A stretch of 64,000 nt of DNA from Fomitopsis serialis (lineage: Eukaryota > Basidiomycota > Agaricomycetes > Polyporales > Fomitopsidaceae): contig NW_025955111.1 in assembly GCF_022376445.1 (NCBI RefSeq), positions 36,221 through 100,220 of the forward strand, written 5' to 3'. A model generated the notes under the pieces. That model ran no database searches. It was not told the origin of the DNA and was given only the letters and a program-made list of their open reading frames with translations. A program made the position numbers and the translations under genes. This document shows, piece by piece, positions 24,858 to 37,854 of this stretch (its first letter is position 1; the number at the start of each line of letters is the position of its first letter).

Positions 24858-26803
24858 CCCAATTCGACTCGAACAGTCTCGGTATGCTTGAGCAATGCAG
24901 GGTCGTAGAGCGTGAACATTACTATGTAAAATCAGTCACTGCGTGTCAGGCACTCTGGCGTTAGATCACGGGCGGTACTTATCCTGACATCCAGCGCCCC
25001 GCAATCGCAACAGCAGTCACAAAAGCTGTTCTAATCGCATTCAGTTGCCATCAAAGGTTCTGCAACCCTCTTCGCGCGATGACAAGTGATGTTGTGCTCG
25101 AGGGCCGACTCGGAGGCCTGTTAGTAAAGTCCAGGGCAATCATACAGCTCCTGTCCAAATATGGTAATCACCCTCTGGGTCACGAGTTGACGCGAAGACT
25201 CGCGAAGACGTCGATTTCCGACTACGTTCAGCGCGCTGCACAGGACACACTCGCTCGTTTCTACGTACTTACGCCGATCGTCGCGACGTACTGTGATAAC
25301 ATTCGGCGCCGGGCCGTTGCAGTCTCCACAACCGCCGGGATACTGCTACTTACACGAACGAATTTCATCAGATCGTGAGTGCCCGTTTCCAATGGTGAGT
25401 GTAGGCTGCACTGCTATCCCCTTCTGTACTCTCAGGCCTCCTTCTTTCATTACGGGATTGTGTTTGATCGAGGTGATAGGCTTGAACGTTCGAACCATAC
25501 CCTAATAGGCTAGTAACGAGGCCGCCGTCGTCGTTCCCGACGTTCACCGGAACAGTTGCACATCGCGATTGCATTGTGATGTAGGTGTCAGTCATGATGC
25601 GGCCAAAGTTGTAGATTGTTCATTTTTCATATGCATACAGGCGCCACTTGGCGTTCACCACATACGACTTCGAGATCGGTACCCCAATTATGGTACGTCG
25701 CAGTCGATTGGATGATCCTCAGGGTGCTAACCTTCTATTGGACGCTTTCTGGCTCGCATCGCACTGGGAATACTCAGGCTGTTTGATCTTGGAACTGACT
25801 GCCAGTGATGCAGACTTCCTCGATGTAGTAGGTTGACAGCTTGCCACGCAGGCGCACGTACCTGTCTCGACGGTCTCCATGTCGGGGTTTCCTCGCACAA
25901 AATCCGCTTCTCTGATGTTTGTCTATCCGTCATGTTCCTCCAACGGTTCGTCGTCTAGTGAAGGGCCGCTGGTGTATTGCAACGGAAAGATGTGGTTGCG
26001 GACCTCCGCCTTTGGCCAGCGCGTCTTGACCAAATCTCACACATCCACACCATCGGGTATCAGTGACGGCTTTTCAGGCAGGAACGTCGCTGTCCAGATG
26101 TCAATACGAGGACCGCGAGATGATGGCCTAAGATGGCAACTGCTCCGAGTGTGTCAAGGGTGGGTGGATGATTATGTCAAGAATTCCGACAGTCGACGGC
26201 TGACGGCGCTTTGGGTTCTGCGGACCATCGCCGATCATAGCGAGCGGACGTGCTCGGCGGAGACACTTCGATTCCGCCTGCTCATTCTTCTGTTAATTCT
26301 GTATATAGGAACTGGACACTGCATCGCAATGGTAAGGGTACGACCTGTCACGGCACGATATGACAGGCTGCGATCACTGTATGCGCTAGCCTGTGTCCGG
26401 CGGTAGCAGGGTCCCGCCGGCAAGAGCTAGAACACAAGACAATCCAATACAGATCGTGGACGCGGTACGCAATAGATGGCACCCACCCAATACTAGGACT
26501 GGTGTATTTCACATCCAGCCTTCCGATTTGCTTCCAACAAACGGGCGTCGAACACCACTTTCCTCTACCGGAAGTTGGCCCTGGGGACCTGCATGACGCT
26601 CATTGATGCAAGAGTGAGTCAAGATACGCGACTCGGAGACGCATTGACAGCGGGTACAGGCCGCTGTGAACGGGGTGACACGGGCACGAATATGGGCGGG
26701 ACTGGGTCTCCGAGTCCGTGGACATGTTCGCCTCTATTGTGCCAGCGCTTTGAATGATATTTCCACTGTGACTGTTGTGCCGTCTGAGGCTGTCTGATCG
26801 TCC
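24858..26803. other. Intergenic, no gene recognised
   Basis: About 1.9 kb. Open frames at 25079-25378, 25648-25836 and 25879-26406 have no domain I recognise and do not splice into a coherent product. A decayed gene cannot be excluded. Confidence 0.35.
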
Positions 26804-26810
26804 TATATAA
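26804..26810 (+). promoter_or_regulatory. TATA box of acyl-CoA oxidase-like gene
   Basis: tatataa about 46 nt before the ATG at 26856, a normal distance for a fungal core promoter. Confidence 0.6.
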
Positions 26811-26855
26811 GATAGACGTAACCGGACACACGACAACAAGACTTCTCGCGACAAG

Positions 26856-28988
26856 ATGTGGCCTACCGAATCGCTGTTGAATACCGAGTTGTGGCAGCCT
26901 GAGGCTTCGCAGGCATCGGCCTCGCAGCTGGGCGAGGTTTCATACCTCCGTGCTGAATCCATCTCCAAGGCTTATGGTAAAGTCTCCGTCCCTCATGGTC
27001 GTACCACGTATCTGACAGACATGTAGGACTGACATTGAAGGATGTCGCGACGCTGACACCGAAATTCTGGAAGTTGCACCAAGATCCGATTCTGTGCATC
27101 GACGGCGCTGCGACCACCTTGCTGACTATCCACTACAACCTGTGTCTCGGGACGATCAGTACCTACCTGCCTCACAGGAAGGATCTGTTCCCGCTTTCGC
27201 AGAGCCTCGCCGAGTACCAAACCATGTGGGTGATTCGTCTGCCTTCCTCGTATTGCGTGCTCACAACCCGTGTAGTGGTCAATTTTGTCTTACCGAAGGT
27301 TGGAAGATGTTGATTCTAACAAATGAATGCACGCTGACGCGCGGATAGTTGGCCATGGTCTCGACGCCTTCAATTTGGGGACCACGGCGACCGTTCAGCC
27401 AGATGGCAGTTTCGACCTGCACTGTCCCACGGCAGCGAATGCCAAGTGAGCGCATCCGACTCGTAGCACAGTGTGAAAACTGATCCGTCTACGTCAGATA
27501 CATGCCGCCCACCATTCCTGTGCTCGGCCGCCCGTGTGTTGCGGTCGTCTTCGCGCAGCTTGTTGTCGAAGGCGAGAAAAGGGGTATACGCCCTTTTCTC
27601 GTTACGCTGAACGACGGCAAGACCATGTCCAAAGGGATCACCGCTCAGTGAGTATTCTCACAAGTTGGTCCCATTCAAACACCGTGTCTGATGACGACAA
27701 CAGGCTTGTCCCTACTCGCCACGGCGCCACGCCCGTCAACCACGCCATAACCCGATTCGAGCATGTCGCCCTGCCCTCCTCCGCCCTGCTCGGCCGCCTG
27801 GAGAAGTCGGACTCGCCGCACCAGGACTTCCTCGGCGCGATCTGGCGCGTCGGCGTCGGCACACTCTCCCTGAGCGCGATCTCCATCCCCGCGCTGCAGG
27901 TCGCCACGCACATCGCGTTCAAGTACTCCGTCCGCCGCAAGATCGGCGGCCCCGACGGCGCGCCGCTGCCCATCATCTCGTTCCGCACGCAGCAGATGCC
28001 CATCTTCTACGCGGCCGCGCAGGTGTACGTCCTGAAGGCACTCAGCAAGCATATCGTTATGCGTTTCGCGGACACGACGGGCGATCCCCGCGTGAGGCAC
28101 GCGGCCGCGACAATCTTCAAGGCGGTCACGATGCGCCAGTGCCAGAATCTGCATCTCGCGCTCTCCGAGCGTTGTGGCGCGCAGGGCCTTTTCGCGTACA
28201 ACCAGATCGTGTCGCAGCTGGTCTGTACTACTGTTACTACACCTCGTGGGGCTTCACTCACGACAGCTCTGCAGAGCGACTTCCGGGGCATCGTCATTGC
28301 CGAAGGCGACATCCTGGTGCTTTCCATCCGTGAGCTGATGGTGCATCGCGTTTCACACACGAGTGAGGGCTGACGTCCGCGGTTGCTTCTAGGACTGGCT
28401 AGCGAGTTGCTCCTCGGGCGGTACACCCTTCCGTCCGCGGCGGACCCGGAGAGTATCCTCGCCAAACACGAAAGCGCTCTCTTCGACGAGTGCCGCGACA
28501 TCGCGAAGACGCACGGCCACCGTAGCAAGACCTTCGCGTCCCTCGTTCTTCCCCGCTGCCTGTCCCTGGTGGAAGCCATCGGAGCGCGCATGGCATACGA
28601 GGCGGCGCTCGCCGAGGGCGTTCCGAAGCCGCTCGTCGATCTCTTCATTTCCCATACAGTCAAGGAAGATCTCCCCTGGTACGTCGAAGCAGGTCTTCTG
28701 ACTCGCGCCGGCCATATGGAGAAGGAGAACGACGCCTTCGAGGCAGCGGTTCCTGTGATGCCGGGGTTCATTGACGGTATGGGCGCAGCGCCCTTCGTGC
28801 GCGCCCCCATCGTCAGTGATGCCAAGTGGGACCAGTTCTTGCAGACTCTCAGGGTGTTCAAGCCGTTCGAGGATGGTACTGCTACCGTGGAAAGCGCGCT
28901 CGATAAGGCTTTGGAAGAGCTGGTGATATCTTCGGAGCCCAAGCATGAGATAGATATCACTGTCAAGGAAGTTTCTGTTGCAGTCTAG
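26856..28988 (+). CDS. Acyl-CoA oxidase/dehydrogenase-like flavoenzyme
   Basis: Eight exons join in frame without defects: 26856-26976, 27027-27225, 27276-27298 (23 nt), 27349-27445, 27498-27647, 27704-28220, 28275-28329 and 28393-28988, about 585 aa. The middle domain matches acyl-CoA oxidases: FCLTEVGHGLDAFNLGTTAT (FAD/substrate loop), GEKRGIRPFLV and then the helical domain with KYSVRRKIGG. The segment SERCGAQG occupies the place of the ExCGGhG loop that carries the catalytic Glu in oxidases, but with a changed glycine pattern. At 585 aa it is shorter than typical peroxisomal oxidases (650-700 aa). The C-terminus ends in VAV, so no PTS1 signal is visible. Family members introduce a 2,3 double bond into acyl-CoA. 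In this context it could desaturate or shorten an acyl chain tied to the PKS product, which is inference. Confidence 0.8.
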
Positions 28989-30249
28989 ACTGGGCTCTCG
29001 TCGAGTATATTGTTCCTTGTGGAGGCGTGTTGTACTACTATTACTACTATGTATGACAGATGTGATGTACCGACAAATATTTATCATTGCAGTGCATAGG
29101 CCAATGATTAGTCTTAATCCTGGGTTGTTTTGGAGCGGGAGTGGAAACCATCAATGAGGATTGCGATGCCGCGTGCCCGAAGCCTATGTCACTTGCGTCC
29201 TTAACTTCGGCTAGAACTTCCCTCGGGCGATGCTATCCATGATGCTGCAGGTCTCGCAAGGAACCTTTGGCCAGTGAAACCCTCAACGCCCGCACCAGCC
29301 AGGCACGGAGACTACAGTTCGAGCGGTTACGAGAGTCCGGGAAGAAGGATCGACTATTAGGCTAGGGTCCTACGTCCAATTTGCATCCGGCAGGAACGGT
29401 AAATCGTTGATCTTATCTCAGATGCGGCCTCCGGCCTCTTCGGAGATCGGGATCATGATCGGGAAGCCGCACTTGCTCCCTGCCAATTGACGTGGCATCC
29501 TTTGCCGCCGGGACGCTTCGAAATGACTTGGACTCGGAGTGAGCGCTGAGAGCTTCCGGTTGGCCTCGGATCCCATTGCAATCGTGTTGATTGTACTAGG
29601 TAGATATTACTTCGCCTAGGCCAAACCCTGGCGGTCAAATGGAGTTCCTGTAGCTGATGGGTTGCGGCAGCTACTTGATGGGGCGCTCTCCTCATGAGAC
29701 CTTACTGGAAGGTCTATTCCCGAATATCGGTCATTTTCTCACCCGACACGGTGTTTTCAACTACCTACTTACCCATCGGGCTGCAGCTTTAGGTAACTCG
29801 GAGTGGTCGCCGCGCTCTCATGAAGGTAGTCCGCTGCCTGCAAGATTCCGAAGGAGAGCGCCATGACTAGTCGGCGGTGATGTCCTGTCACACGGCGATG
29901 TCCAGGTCGCGGCGCCTCGCCAGAACGAGATACTGGATTGCGGGATGGAGTAGTATCAATGGTCCCCGGATTGGCAGAGGTGTGTATTTCACACTGCAAC
30001 GAGTTGAAGATAGCGACTCAATGGCAATATGCTCGATTGATAGGCCGTGTTCCAAATTACAGGGCATCAAACACGCAACAGTCCTTCCGGGGTCCTGGGG
30101 CAGCAGTGGCCAGGTCTGCGAAGCTCCATCCAGAGGAAGGCGTCTCCTGGTCGTGATTCAAGGTGTGTATTCCTCAGAGGAAAACTAAGTCTCGTTGAGC
30201 ACATTAACCTTCTCCCCAGGACGTGTCACTATCTCACCTGCAATCCACA
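28989..30249. other. Intergenic, no gene recognised
   Basis: 3' flank of the oxidase-like gene and 5' flank of P450 #2. Nothing coding seen. Confidence 0.4.
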
Positions 30250-32729
30250 ATGAAGCCTCCCGTCTTCTATCTCATCAGTGGCCTCTGGCCTCTCTTGCTA
30301 CCTCCGGTGGTGCTCTCAGTACTTGCTCATGTCGCGAAGGACCAGACGGGGTTTGCTTTGCCCACACCCGTCGTCGTTATCCTCTGCATCCTGAGTATTC
30401 CCGCAACTTTCGTCACGGTGAACTTCATCGTTATGCGCGCTCAGATGCAGAGGGCAGCGAAGCTCGGTTCAGCCCTTCCGCCTCAATGGGAAGGAAAGTG
30501 GATCGGAAACCTCGACGTGCTCATTCGCTTCCTCAAAGCGTGGAAGGAGGGCTACATAGGTACTGTACTCTGCACTTCGCATCTTAACTGCCACTTAACC
30601 AACCTACAGGCGATCGCCATCTCGACGGAGTCACGAAGCTCGGTTCTGTCCTTGGACATCGCTTCATGGGCGATTACGCGACATTCACGACGGAGCCCGA
30701 ACACATCAAGGTAGGACTCAGCCAACTGCTACGATGTGGCGACGTGACTTATCCGGGTCGTCTTGTAGATCATCCTTGCGACGGACTTCAATAACTACAT
30801 CAAGGGCAAACGATTCCGAGTCGCTATGGAGTCTGTCTTAGGTTCCGGCGTCTTCAATTCCGACGGAGACATGTGGAAGTCAGTGGGACTTGCTCCATAT
30901 ACGCACATAACACTGATTTAGCGACAGGTTCCACCGCGGAATGACTCGACCTTTCTTTGCGCGCGACCGCATCAGTCACTTCGCGATATTTGACAGGCAC
31001 GCAGTACGTGTCTCCAGACAACCTCGAAGTGGCCAGCAACCGCTGACACCTCCATCAATCACAGGAGGACCTCGTCGCTAAGCTGAAGGAACGCCTGCGC
31101 GGTGGGTACCCTGTGGACTTCCAGGACGCCATCTCGCGCTTCACCCTGGACTCCGCCACGGAGTTCCTCTTTGGCGCCTGCGTGAACTCGCTCTCCGCCG
31201 GCCTGCCGTACCCGGGCGACGCGTATGCCGGGCACGCAAAGGCGTCCGACGACCCCGCGGAGAAGTTCGCGCGGGCGTTCGCGGAGGCGCAGTACGTCGT
31301 CGCGGGGCGCAGCAACACCGGCGATGCCTGGCCGATGTTCGAGCTCGCGGGCGACAGGTCGAAGAGGCCGATGGCGGTCGTGAATGCGTTCATCGAGCCT
31401 GTGGTGAACAGGGTGCTTGCAAAACATCAGCAGATGAAGGCGGAGCGTGAGGCGGCCAGTCATAGCAGCAAGGAGGAGATCGAAGACCACGATACTCTCC
31501 TGGACTACTTGGTCCGGCAGACATCCGGTACGTTGACACTCCTGCATGAGAATTTCGCTCACAGTATCGCAGACGTCTCTGTCTTGAAGGATGAGACTCT
31601 GAACATGTTGGTAGCTGGACGTGACACGGCAAGCTTGATTTCACAGCTCGTCTCGTAAGTCTTCTGACTAGGGAATCTGGCAGACTGCTGGTCTCTTGAC
31701 CTTCACCGCGTATTTCCTCGCGATGTATCCGAACGTCATGGCTCGTCTGCGTGAAGAGGTGCTTTTGACGGTAGGTCCCTCCGCACAGCCGACATTCGAC
31801 AACATCAAGAATATGAAGTACTTGCGTGCTGTGTTGAACGGTGAGTAACATGTCTTATTGCATTAAATTTACCGCTTAAACTGGTCCCCAGAGACTCTCA
31901 GGTTGTATCCGTTGGTGTAAGCATCTCATGCCCTTGGGATAGTCTTGAAACTGACCACTCGATCGCGCTCTGACAGACCTTGGAACGTCCGGTCAGTGGA
32001 AGCCCATACTGTGCGCGTTCACCCACGTTACTGACCCATGTTGAACTGTAGGGAATCGGTGCACGACACGACCTGGCCCTCTCCGCATCCCGACGGTAAA
32101 CCGATATTCATCCCCGGTGGTACGAGGTGAGTTTGCGATGTCGTTGTCGTATATCCAAACCTCACATGAATCTGTCAGTGTAATCTACTCTGTGTTCATG
32201 ATGCAGCGACGCAAGGATCTGTGGGGGCCTGATGGTACGCTAAGGAACATTCGCCTGGCTGGCATGTGCTCATGCCCGCGACGATGCAGCCGAGGAGTTC
32301 GATCCGGAGCGATTCCTCGACGAGCGTGTCAAGAAGTACTTGATACCTAACCCGATGATCTTTGCTCCCTTCAATGCCGGTGAGATCTTTCCTACTTGAA
32401 ATGATGCGCATTCCTCAAGGCAAACATCTTAGGTCCCCGTATCTGCCTTGGTCAACAGGTTCGCACCGTGTTATACTCCTCGTCGCAGGACTGACCCTAC
32501 TGTTTTTCAGTTCGCGTACAACGAAGCGAGCTTCGTCTTGATACGACTTCTCCAACAGTTCTCCGAATTTCGCCTCGCAACAGAGTTCCAGCCGCGCGAG
32601 ACCCATCCGCCGGCTGACTGGGCCTCCTGTGAAGGTCGGAAGGGGATTGAACAAATCTTCCCTCGTAGCCACCTTACTGCATACTCCTATGGCGGTTTGT
32701 GGCTTACGATGACTGAAGCAGACGATTAG
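30250..32729 (+). CDS. Cytochrome P450 #2, CYP63-like
   Basis: A gene of about a dozen exons, intact in frame. The N-terminus has two hydrophobic segments, then [17 protein letters not shown]. The stretches [16 protein letters not shown] and [14 protein letters not shown] are hallmarks of the CYP63 family described from Phanerochaete. The I-helix reads AGRDTTAGLL once a GC-AG intron (31629-31683) is removed. ExxR is ETLR near 31895, and the haem loop is FNAGPRICLG near 32360-32450, holding the Cys ligand. CYP63 enzymes oxidise alkanes, fatty acids and aromatics; here the role could be hydroxylation of an acyl or prenyl chain. The start at 30250 places the anchor directly at the N-terminus. 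Co-oriented with P450 #3 downstream. No frame defects were found. Confidence 0.88.
31629..31683 (+). other. Non-canonical GC-AG intron in P450 #2
   Basis: Intron begins gcaagc after codon ACG and ends ctggcag. Its removal gives AGRDTTAG in frame. A GT donor (gtaagt near 31655) inside it would add 26 nt and break the frame. Confidence 0.65.
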
Positions 32730-33582
32730 ACTGCGGCGGGCGAAGGGCGGTGATCGGCTCCTCTTTCTGGATCGACTAGAATCCAGTTGTTTTGCAGAGG
32801 AGATGCGTCGTTGACAGATGTAACAATCATATAGTACTCAGGCAATGTCACCCTCTCGAGCTAGTGTGATTCCGGTGTGCGCACTCAGTATGGTTAACAC
32901 GGGCGATCGGATATGCACACCAAACCTGGCGGAAGGGTCGCTGTTTACGCGTTCAGGCGGTGCTCCGGGACAGATTGGGGTACAATGGCAAGTCGTCGCC
33001 AATGAAGTGATCCGACGCGTAGTCCATGAGAAGTTGTAAGTCACTTACATACAACCGCCCGATGCCTGGATACAGATACCTTGGCGAGGTCTCGATCTCC
33101 CGGAATTCGATACACAGCGCTCCGTGCACCGCGGCGGATCATCGAAATGCGTGAGAGAGAGCCAGGGGAATGGAGGACTACGGACAAGATTCTTCTTCGG
33201 CGCCGCCATCTAGGTACGCATCTCCCGGTGCGTAGAACTGTCCAAAACGCTCATCCAGGAGATTCATGAGGCACTCCTGATGCCGACGCCCTGATATGCA
33301 GTAAGATATGAAATGCAAACGCCGCCATCATCCGCTTGACGGCTGTAACAAGTGGACAAAGGGCTTTCCTGGGGTCCTGGTGCTCAGCGCAGCTCTTTGG
33401 ACGTGTCACGAAGTAACGACTAACCTCAACATAAAACTGCGTTATGGTATATGAATACGCAGACATTCGTAAGGGTAGCGCAGCTTTCAGCTTTCAGTTC
33501 CTCTTGCAATGGCTACCTTGAGGGTCGCCGCAGACGCGACGTCCGCCAACCTTTTCACTTTCAGTGCGGTAGCAAGCCTGGT
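32730..33582. other. Intergenic between P450 #2 and P450 #3
   Basis: No gene recognised. Promoter of P450 #3 presumably here. Confidence 0.4.
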
Positions 33583-35696
33583 ATGTCCTTAGCACTAGTC
33601 TCAAGGGACGACATACTGATATCCACCGTTAAGACAACTTGTCTGTACTTGCACCGTTTCGATGTACGGGGAGACGTCTTCCTGGCGTATCTCTTGATTG
33701 TGTTTGCGTCGACCGCATCGCTGCTCTCCCATGCGGGCTTGGGCACTTTTGAAACGTTGATCCAAACGGCTCAGGCGATGGGTCTGTACATTGGATGCAT
33801 GACCGCCATCACAGTCTTGTATCGCATCTCGCCCTTCCACCCGCTCGCCGCCTTCCCTGGACCACTTATCAACAAAGTGACGGCCCTCAAACTTGCCCAC
33901 ATTGTCTGGTCCGGGAAACGATACTTGATCATCAAGGACCTACATGAGCGGTACGGCTCCTTCGTGCGCACAAGTGAGTACTCGTATCACGCCGTTACTA
34001 GGGAGAAAATCGCTGACTGACCTTTACCGCAGGTCCCACTACGTTGTCGATCAGCAGTCCCAACGCAATTATGCCGGTATATGCTTCGCCCCATAGCATG
34101 GACAAGAGCGAGGCATACCGACCTGGAAGATTTCACCCCGGAGGTCTCTTCTTCATACGCGAGCGCGACGACCACAATAAACGGCGCAGGATCTGGGCTC
34201 CCGCATTCTCCGCCCCCGCGTAAGCGTGTGTTATTCTACCAACGCTGTAGCGATTGACAACCGCGTGTACAGTGTGGAGCACATGTTGAGCGTTGTAAAC
34301 AAGCGGACGCTACAGATGCTGCAGTGCATAGAGCGACGGCGTACCAAGGAAGGTTTGCTCGATATGACAGAAGTCATACGGCATTGGGCCTATGATTTGA
34401 TGGTCAGTTATTTTCCATACTATACTACCTACGGGCTCCTTCGCCAACGCTGTCTTGTAGGCGGACATTACATTCGGCAAGGCATCTAGGATCGTAAGCT
34501 CAACTGCCATATAATCAACAAATGATGTGACTGACGATGTCGCGTAGGAACTCATGGAAGATGGGGATCCGCATGGTGTCGTAGCAAGCGTGCAGAACGC
34601 CACGGTCCTATTCGAGACGTGAGTGTCCTGCAACTTCTCTTCAATCTTGCTCTGACACAAACTAGACTCGGAGAGATACCACCCCTCTTCGACGTTATGT
34701 GGTACCTGCCCGTCACGAAGGATGTGCATGTCCTTGACAGAATCTCTAAGAACATCATGGCTGAACGTAAGAATGCGCCTGGGCAAGAAGATATCTCGGC
34801 TCACTTGGTAAGCCTTTCCTCGGTATGTCTTGGGAGCCGTCCTTTGCTGACTGTACCGCAGCTCGGTGAACTCGGCGGCGAGCGTCTCAGTGACGAGGAA
34901 CTTGACCTTGATGCTACATTCTCCATCGTCGCAGGTATGCAGAAATATTGCTGTTGAGTCGGCGTCGCTCATTGATTCATAGGATCGGACACCACTGCGG
35001 GTAGTCTCACCCTGCTGATGTTTTATTTGCTCAGAGACCAGGAGACATATGCCAGGTTGCGCGCGGAGCTCGACCAGCATTTCTCTTCTCCCGAAGAAGC
35101 GAATGACTGGAAGAAACTCGTAGAGCTTCCGTACCTGTTCGGCGTCGTGCACGAAGGCTTGCGTTTGGGAACGCCGTTCCCGGGCCTGCCGCGTGTAGTG
35201 GCCAAAGGCGGGGTGGTGATCGACGGCAAATACGTCCCCGAGAAAACGATCGTTGGAGTACCGCCGTACGTTCAGCAAACTAGTCCCGGTGAGTAAATTT
35301 GGCACGCAAGTGGAACGCATGGTAAACGGTTGAATTCCTGAACAGAGAATTTCTATCCGAACCCTATGGAGTTCCGCCCTGAGAGATGGTCTCCAGATGG
35401 TCTGGGGCCGTCGACAGTGACCAAGAAGAATGCAATCATGTGCTTCTCGTCTGGTCAGTACATGTACAATCTATAACGGATCTGCGCACTTACTCTCTCG
35501 AGCAGGCCCGTTCAGCTGCCTAGGCAAGACCTTCGCTATTCGTGAGATCCATCTAGTCGTCGCGAAACTCGTACTTGCTTTCGACATGCGTCTGGCACCC
35601 GGCTTCGACGAGCAAGCATGGATGGACGGATGCCTCAATATGCGGACGACTCTGTTCAAGCATCCGCTCATGATCACAGCGACTCCCAGGCACTAA
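33583..35696 (+). CDS. Cytochrome P450 #3
   Basis: About ten exons read in frame without defects. The N-terminus has several hydrophobic stretches (VFLAYLLIVFASTASLL, MGLYIGCMTAITVLY), followed by RISPFHPLAAFPGPLINKVT, the opening of an Agaricomycete group often annotated as high-nitrogen-upregulated or pisatin-demethylase-like P450s. The C-helix region is HNKRRRIWAPAFS. The I-helix AGSDTTAGSLTL is near 34930-35000, ExxR is EGLR near 35155, and PERW is at about 35380. The haem loop FSSGPFSCLGK, split by an intron near 35450-35505, has Cys in place but Phe instead of the usual Arg, a variation also seen in this group. Stop at 35696. The start at 33583 was chosen from the first Met before the hydrophobic region; an upstream Met at 33451 is possible. 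Probable ER-bound monooxygenase of unknown substrate. Confidence 0.85.
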
Positions 35697-36535
35697 TGGG
35701 AGCACACCTGTGAGGACTGAGAGTGGGCAGCTTGTAGAGGACCAAATGTGTCATAAAAGCGCTTGTCGTTCTTTTATGGTCGGCAACGGAGACTACAAAT
35801 GTCACGTGGTGGAACTTGTAACTGCATCTTGGTCGAGTAGCGGCGTTACAGTGAATGCCTTTCGTGAATGTAACATCAGTACTGCAACTTCTCCGTCTAC
35901 ATCGAAAAACGCTGGCTCACACTGACCCATGAATATCATTGTTATCGACTGACTGTACGCCTAACGAGACGCTGCTAGTCCCATCTTCGGTGGCGCCTCC
36001 GAACACCGTTTTGCGCTGTCAGCCTGAGCCGGCATGACCGCGCGTATGTATGCCTCAGGATCACCAGGGCGAAGTCTAGCTGTCTGCGGAGGAGACGAGT
36101 TTGAGAAAAATGTGAACACATTGTCGCAGTGGACAATTCCAGAGGTCGCCCGTGTCGTCGAGCGGTCAGTAGCGACGGTTAGCGCCGAAATTGAGATCGC
36201 ATCGCTACCAAACTGCGCGCCAATTGAGGAGGGCCGAGGTCATTCTACTTCCATCGAGTCTGTCCGCCTTTCATCGCCACCCTTCATGCTCCATCTTTGG
36301 CGCAAAGCTTGATGCAATTGAACGCACGTGAATATGCTCGGAAAGTGCCCGAGATCAATCTGACAGAGGCAGTGATAGCATTGACGAGTGTAAACGAGAG
36401 GTATGTCACTAATAACTTACTACTACGGGGGCCAGCCAACAAACTTACGGAGCGATACTGTACACCGTTCAATAGTAATATATCTACACCTCACCCTTAC
36501 ACCCTCCCTCCTATGCTGGTCGCAAAGACGTCGCA
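35697..36535. other. Intergenic between convergent genes
   Basis: No gene recognised; 3' flanks of P450 #3 and the membrane protein gene. Confidence 0.4.
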
Positions 36536-37854
36536 CTACACATACGAGTCCACGTGCTTCAATTCCGTCCCTTTGTACACGGATGGCCCAGTATCAGTGG
36601 TGCCTTCCGTTCGCGAACCAGATCTGGAGTCATGGTTGCTGTTGTTGTACATAACCGCGCCGAGAGGCACCGGCGTACGAATCGAGCTCCGCACGGCCGT
36701 AGAGCCCTGGAGGTTCTTGGTCATGCCGATGCTGACGAAGACCATGTTGAAGATGAGCGAGATCAGGGAGGTCATCTAAGGAAGGATGGGGGATCGTGTC
36801 GGGATGCAGCTCTCAGTGGATGCTCGGGACGTACCAAGCCGTTCACGACCCACTCCACGCTCGGCGCGTGGATGATGGTAATGAGCGCTAGCATGAGCAT
36901 AACAGAGTAAATCATCCCAGACTCGATGATCACGAATAGGATCGGGCGAAGTGGGTTCCGCCTGTAGGTCGAGTCGAAGTTCCGGTATGTCTGCGAGCCG
37001 ACGGCCCAGATGCGATAGGCGAGGAGCACTGTTCATTGGCTCTGAGTGAGGACTACAAGTAATGCGTCGAATCACAGAAAATACGCACCAGTCGCAATGA
37101 GGTTCGTCGCCAGCGTGAAGGCGAACGCCATGAGGATCCAGTTGAGGTACGGGATGCCCTTCGCGAAGCACCACTCTACCCACGCGAAGCTACCTGGTCA
37201 TACGCGGGACATCAGCGATCCGAGGTTAGGTCATGCGAACAGATACAGCACGCACATATAGCCCCAACGCAGGTCAGACACGGGAAAGCGATGATGTACC
37301 ACTTCTTCCAAACGGCATAACATCTGAAGATCTGGCATGGCGCGTCAGTCTTGCGCACCGGTTCTGAAGACTGCCAACATACCACAACGGCATCTCCGAT
37401 AATGGTGGAGATGTAATAAAGACATTGGTCGAACACAAACAGGCCATGGCTGAAGTCCAAGAGATAGTCGAAGGGGCCGGTGGGTGTCCGGAGGTTATCG
37501 TTGTCGAACGCGGTTTCTAGCTGCACGATGTCCGTGCAGGTACGCTGGACACAGTCCGATCAGCGAAACGAGCCTCGCGTCGAGGAAGTTTGGGATACGC
37601 ACTACCGTAGACATGAGCCAAAGCACCGCTGCTATGATGAGCATCGTCGTGTTCACCGGGAGCTTCCTCCGGTCTTTCAGAACCCACACCGTCATCGCAA
37701 ACGTACATGTCGCAAACCCTGCAAGCGATCCAAAGCCACTCGTTAGGCCAGCCGCCTCATATACGACCCCAGAGAAACACCACTCACCATAAATAATACA
37801 TTCCAGCGTGACAGCAGCGATCGGAGCCTTCGCACTGGTCATCCAGCCCGGCAT
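36536..37854 (-). CDS. Multi-pass membrane protein of unknown function (Agaricomycete family)
   Basis: Minus-strand gene of about six exons, in frame throughout. Hydrophobic segments are seen in order: ATCTFAMTVWVL, MLIIAAVLWLMST, LYYISTIIGDAVVV, IIAFPCLTCVGAICACCI, LNWILMAFAFTLATNLIATG, FVIIESGMIYSVMLMLALITII and LMTSLISLIFNMVFVSIGM, giving about seven transmembrane helices. Conserved features of this common Agaricomycete family are IFRCYAVWKKW, LLAYRIW and VIIESGMIYS. The C-terminal tail is hydrophilic and Ser/Thr-rich. No biochemical role is known to me. Members occur in many genomic settings, so membership of the cluster is not implied. Confidence 0.7.

Noticed and set aside
24858..26803. 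Open frames between P450 #1 and the oxidase gene as an additional cluster gene
   Set aside because: No recognisable motif and no way to splice them into one coherent product.
27675..28154. Long antisense open frame across the acyl-CoA oxidase gene
   Set aside because: Shadow of the GC-rich codon pattern of the real gene on the other strand.
36297..36779. 160-codon plus-strand open frame
   Set aside because: Opposite strand of the membrane-protein 3' exon; no own features.
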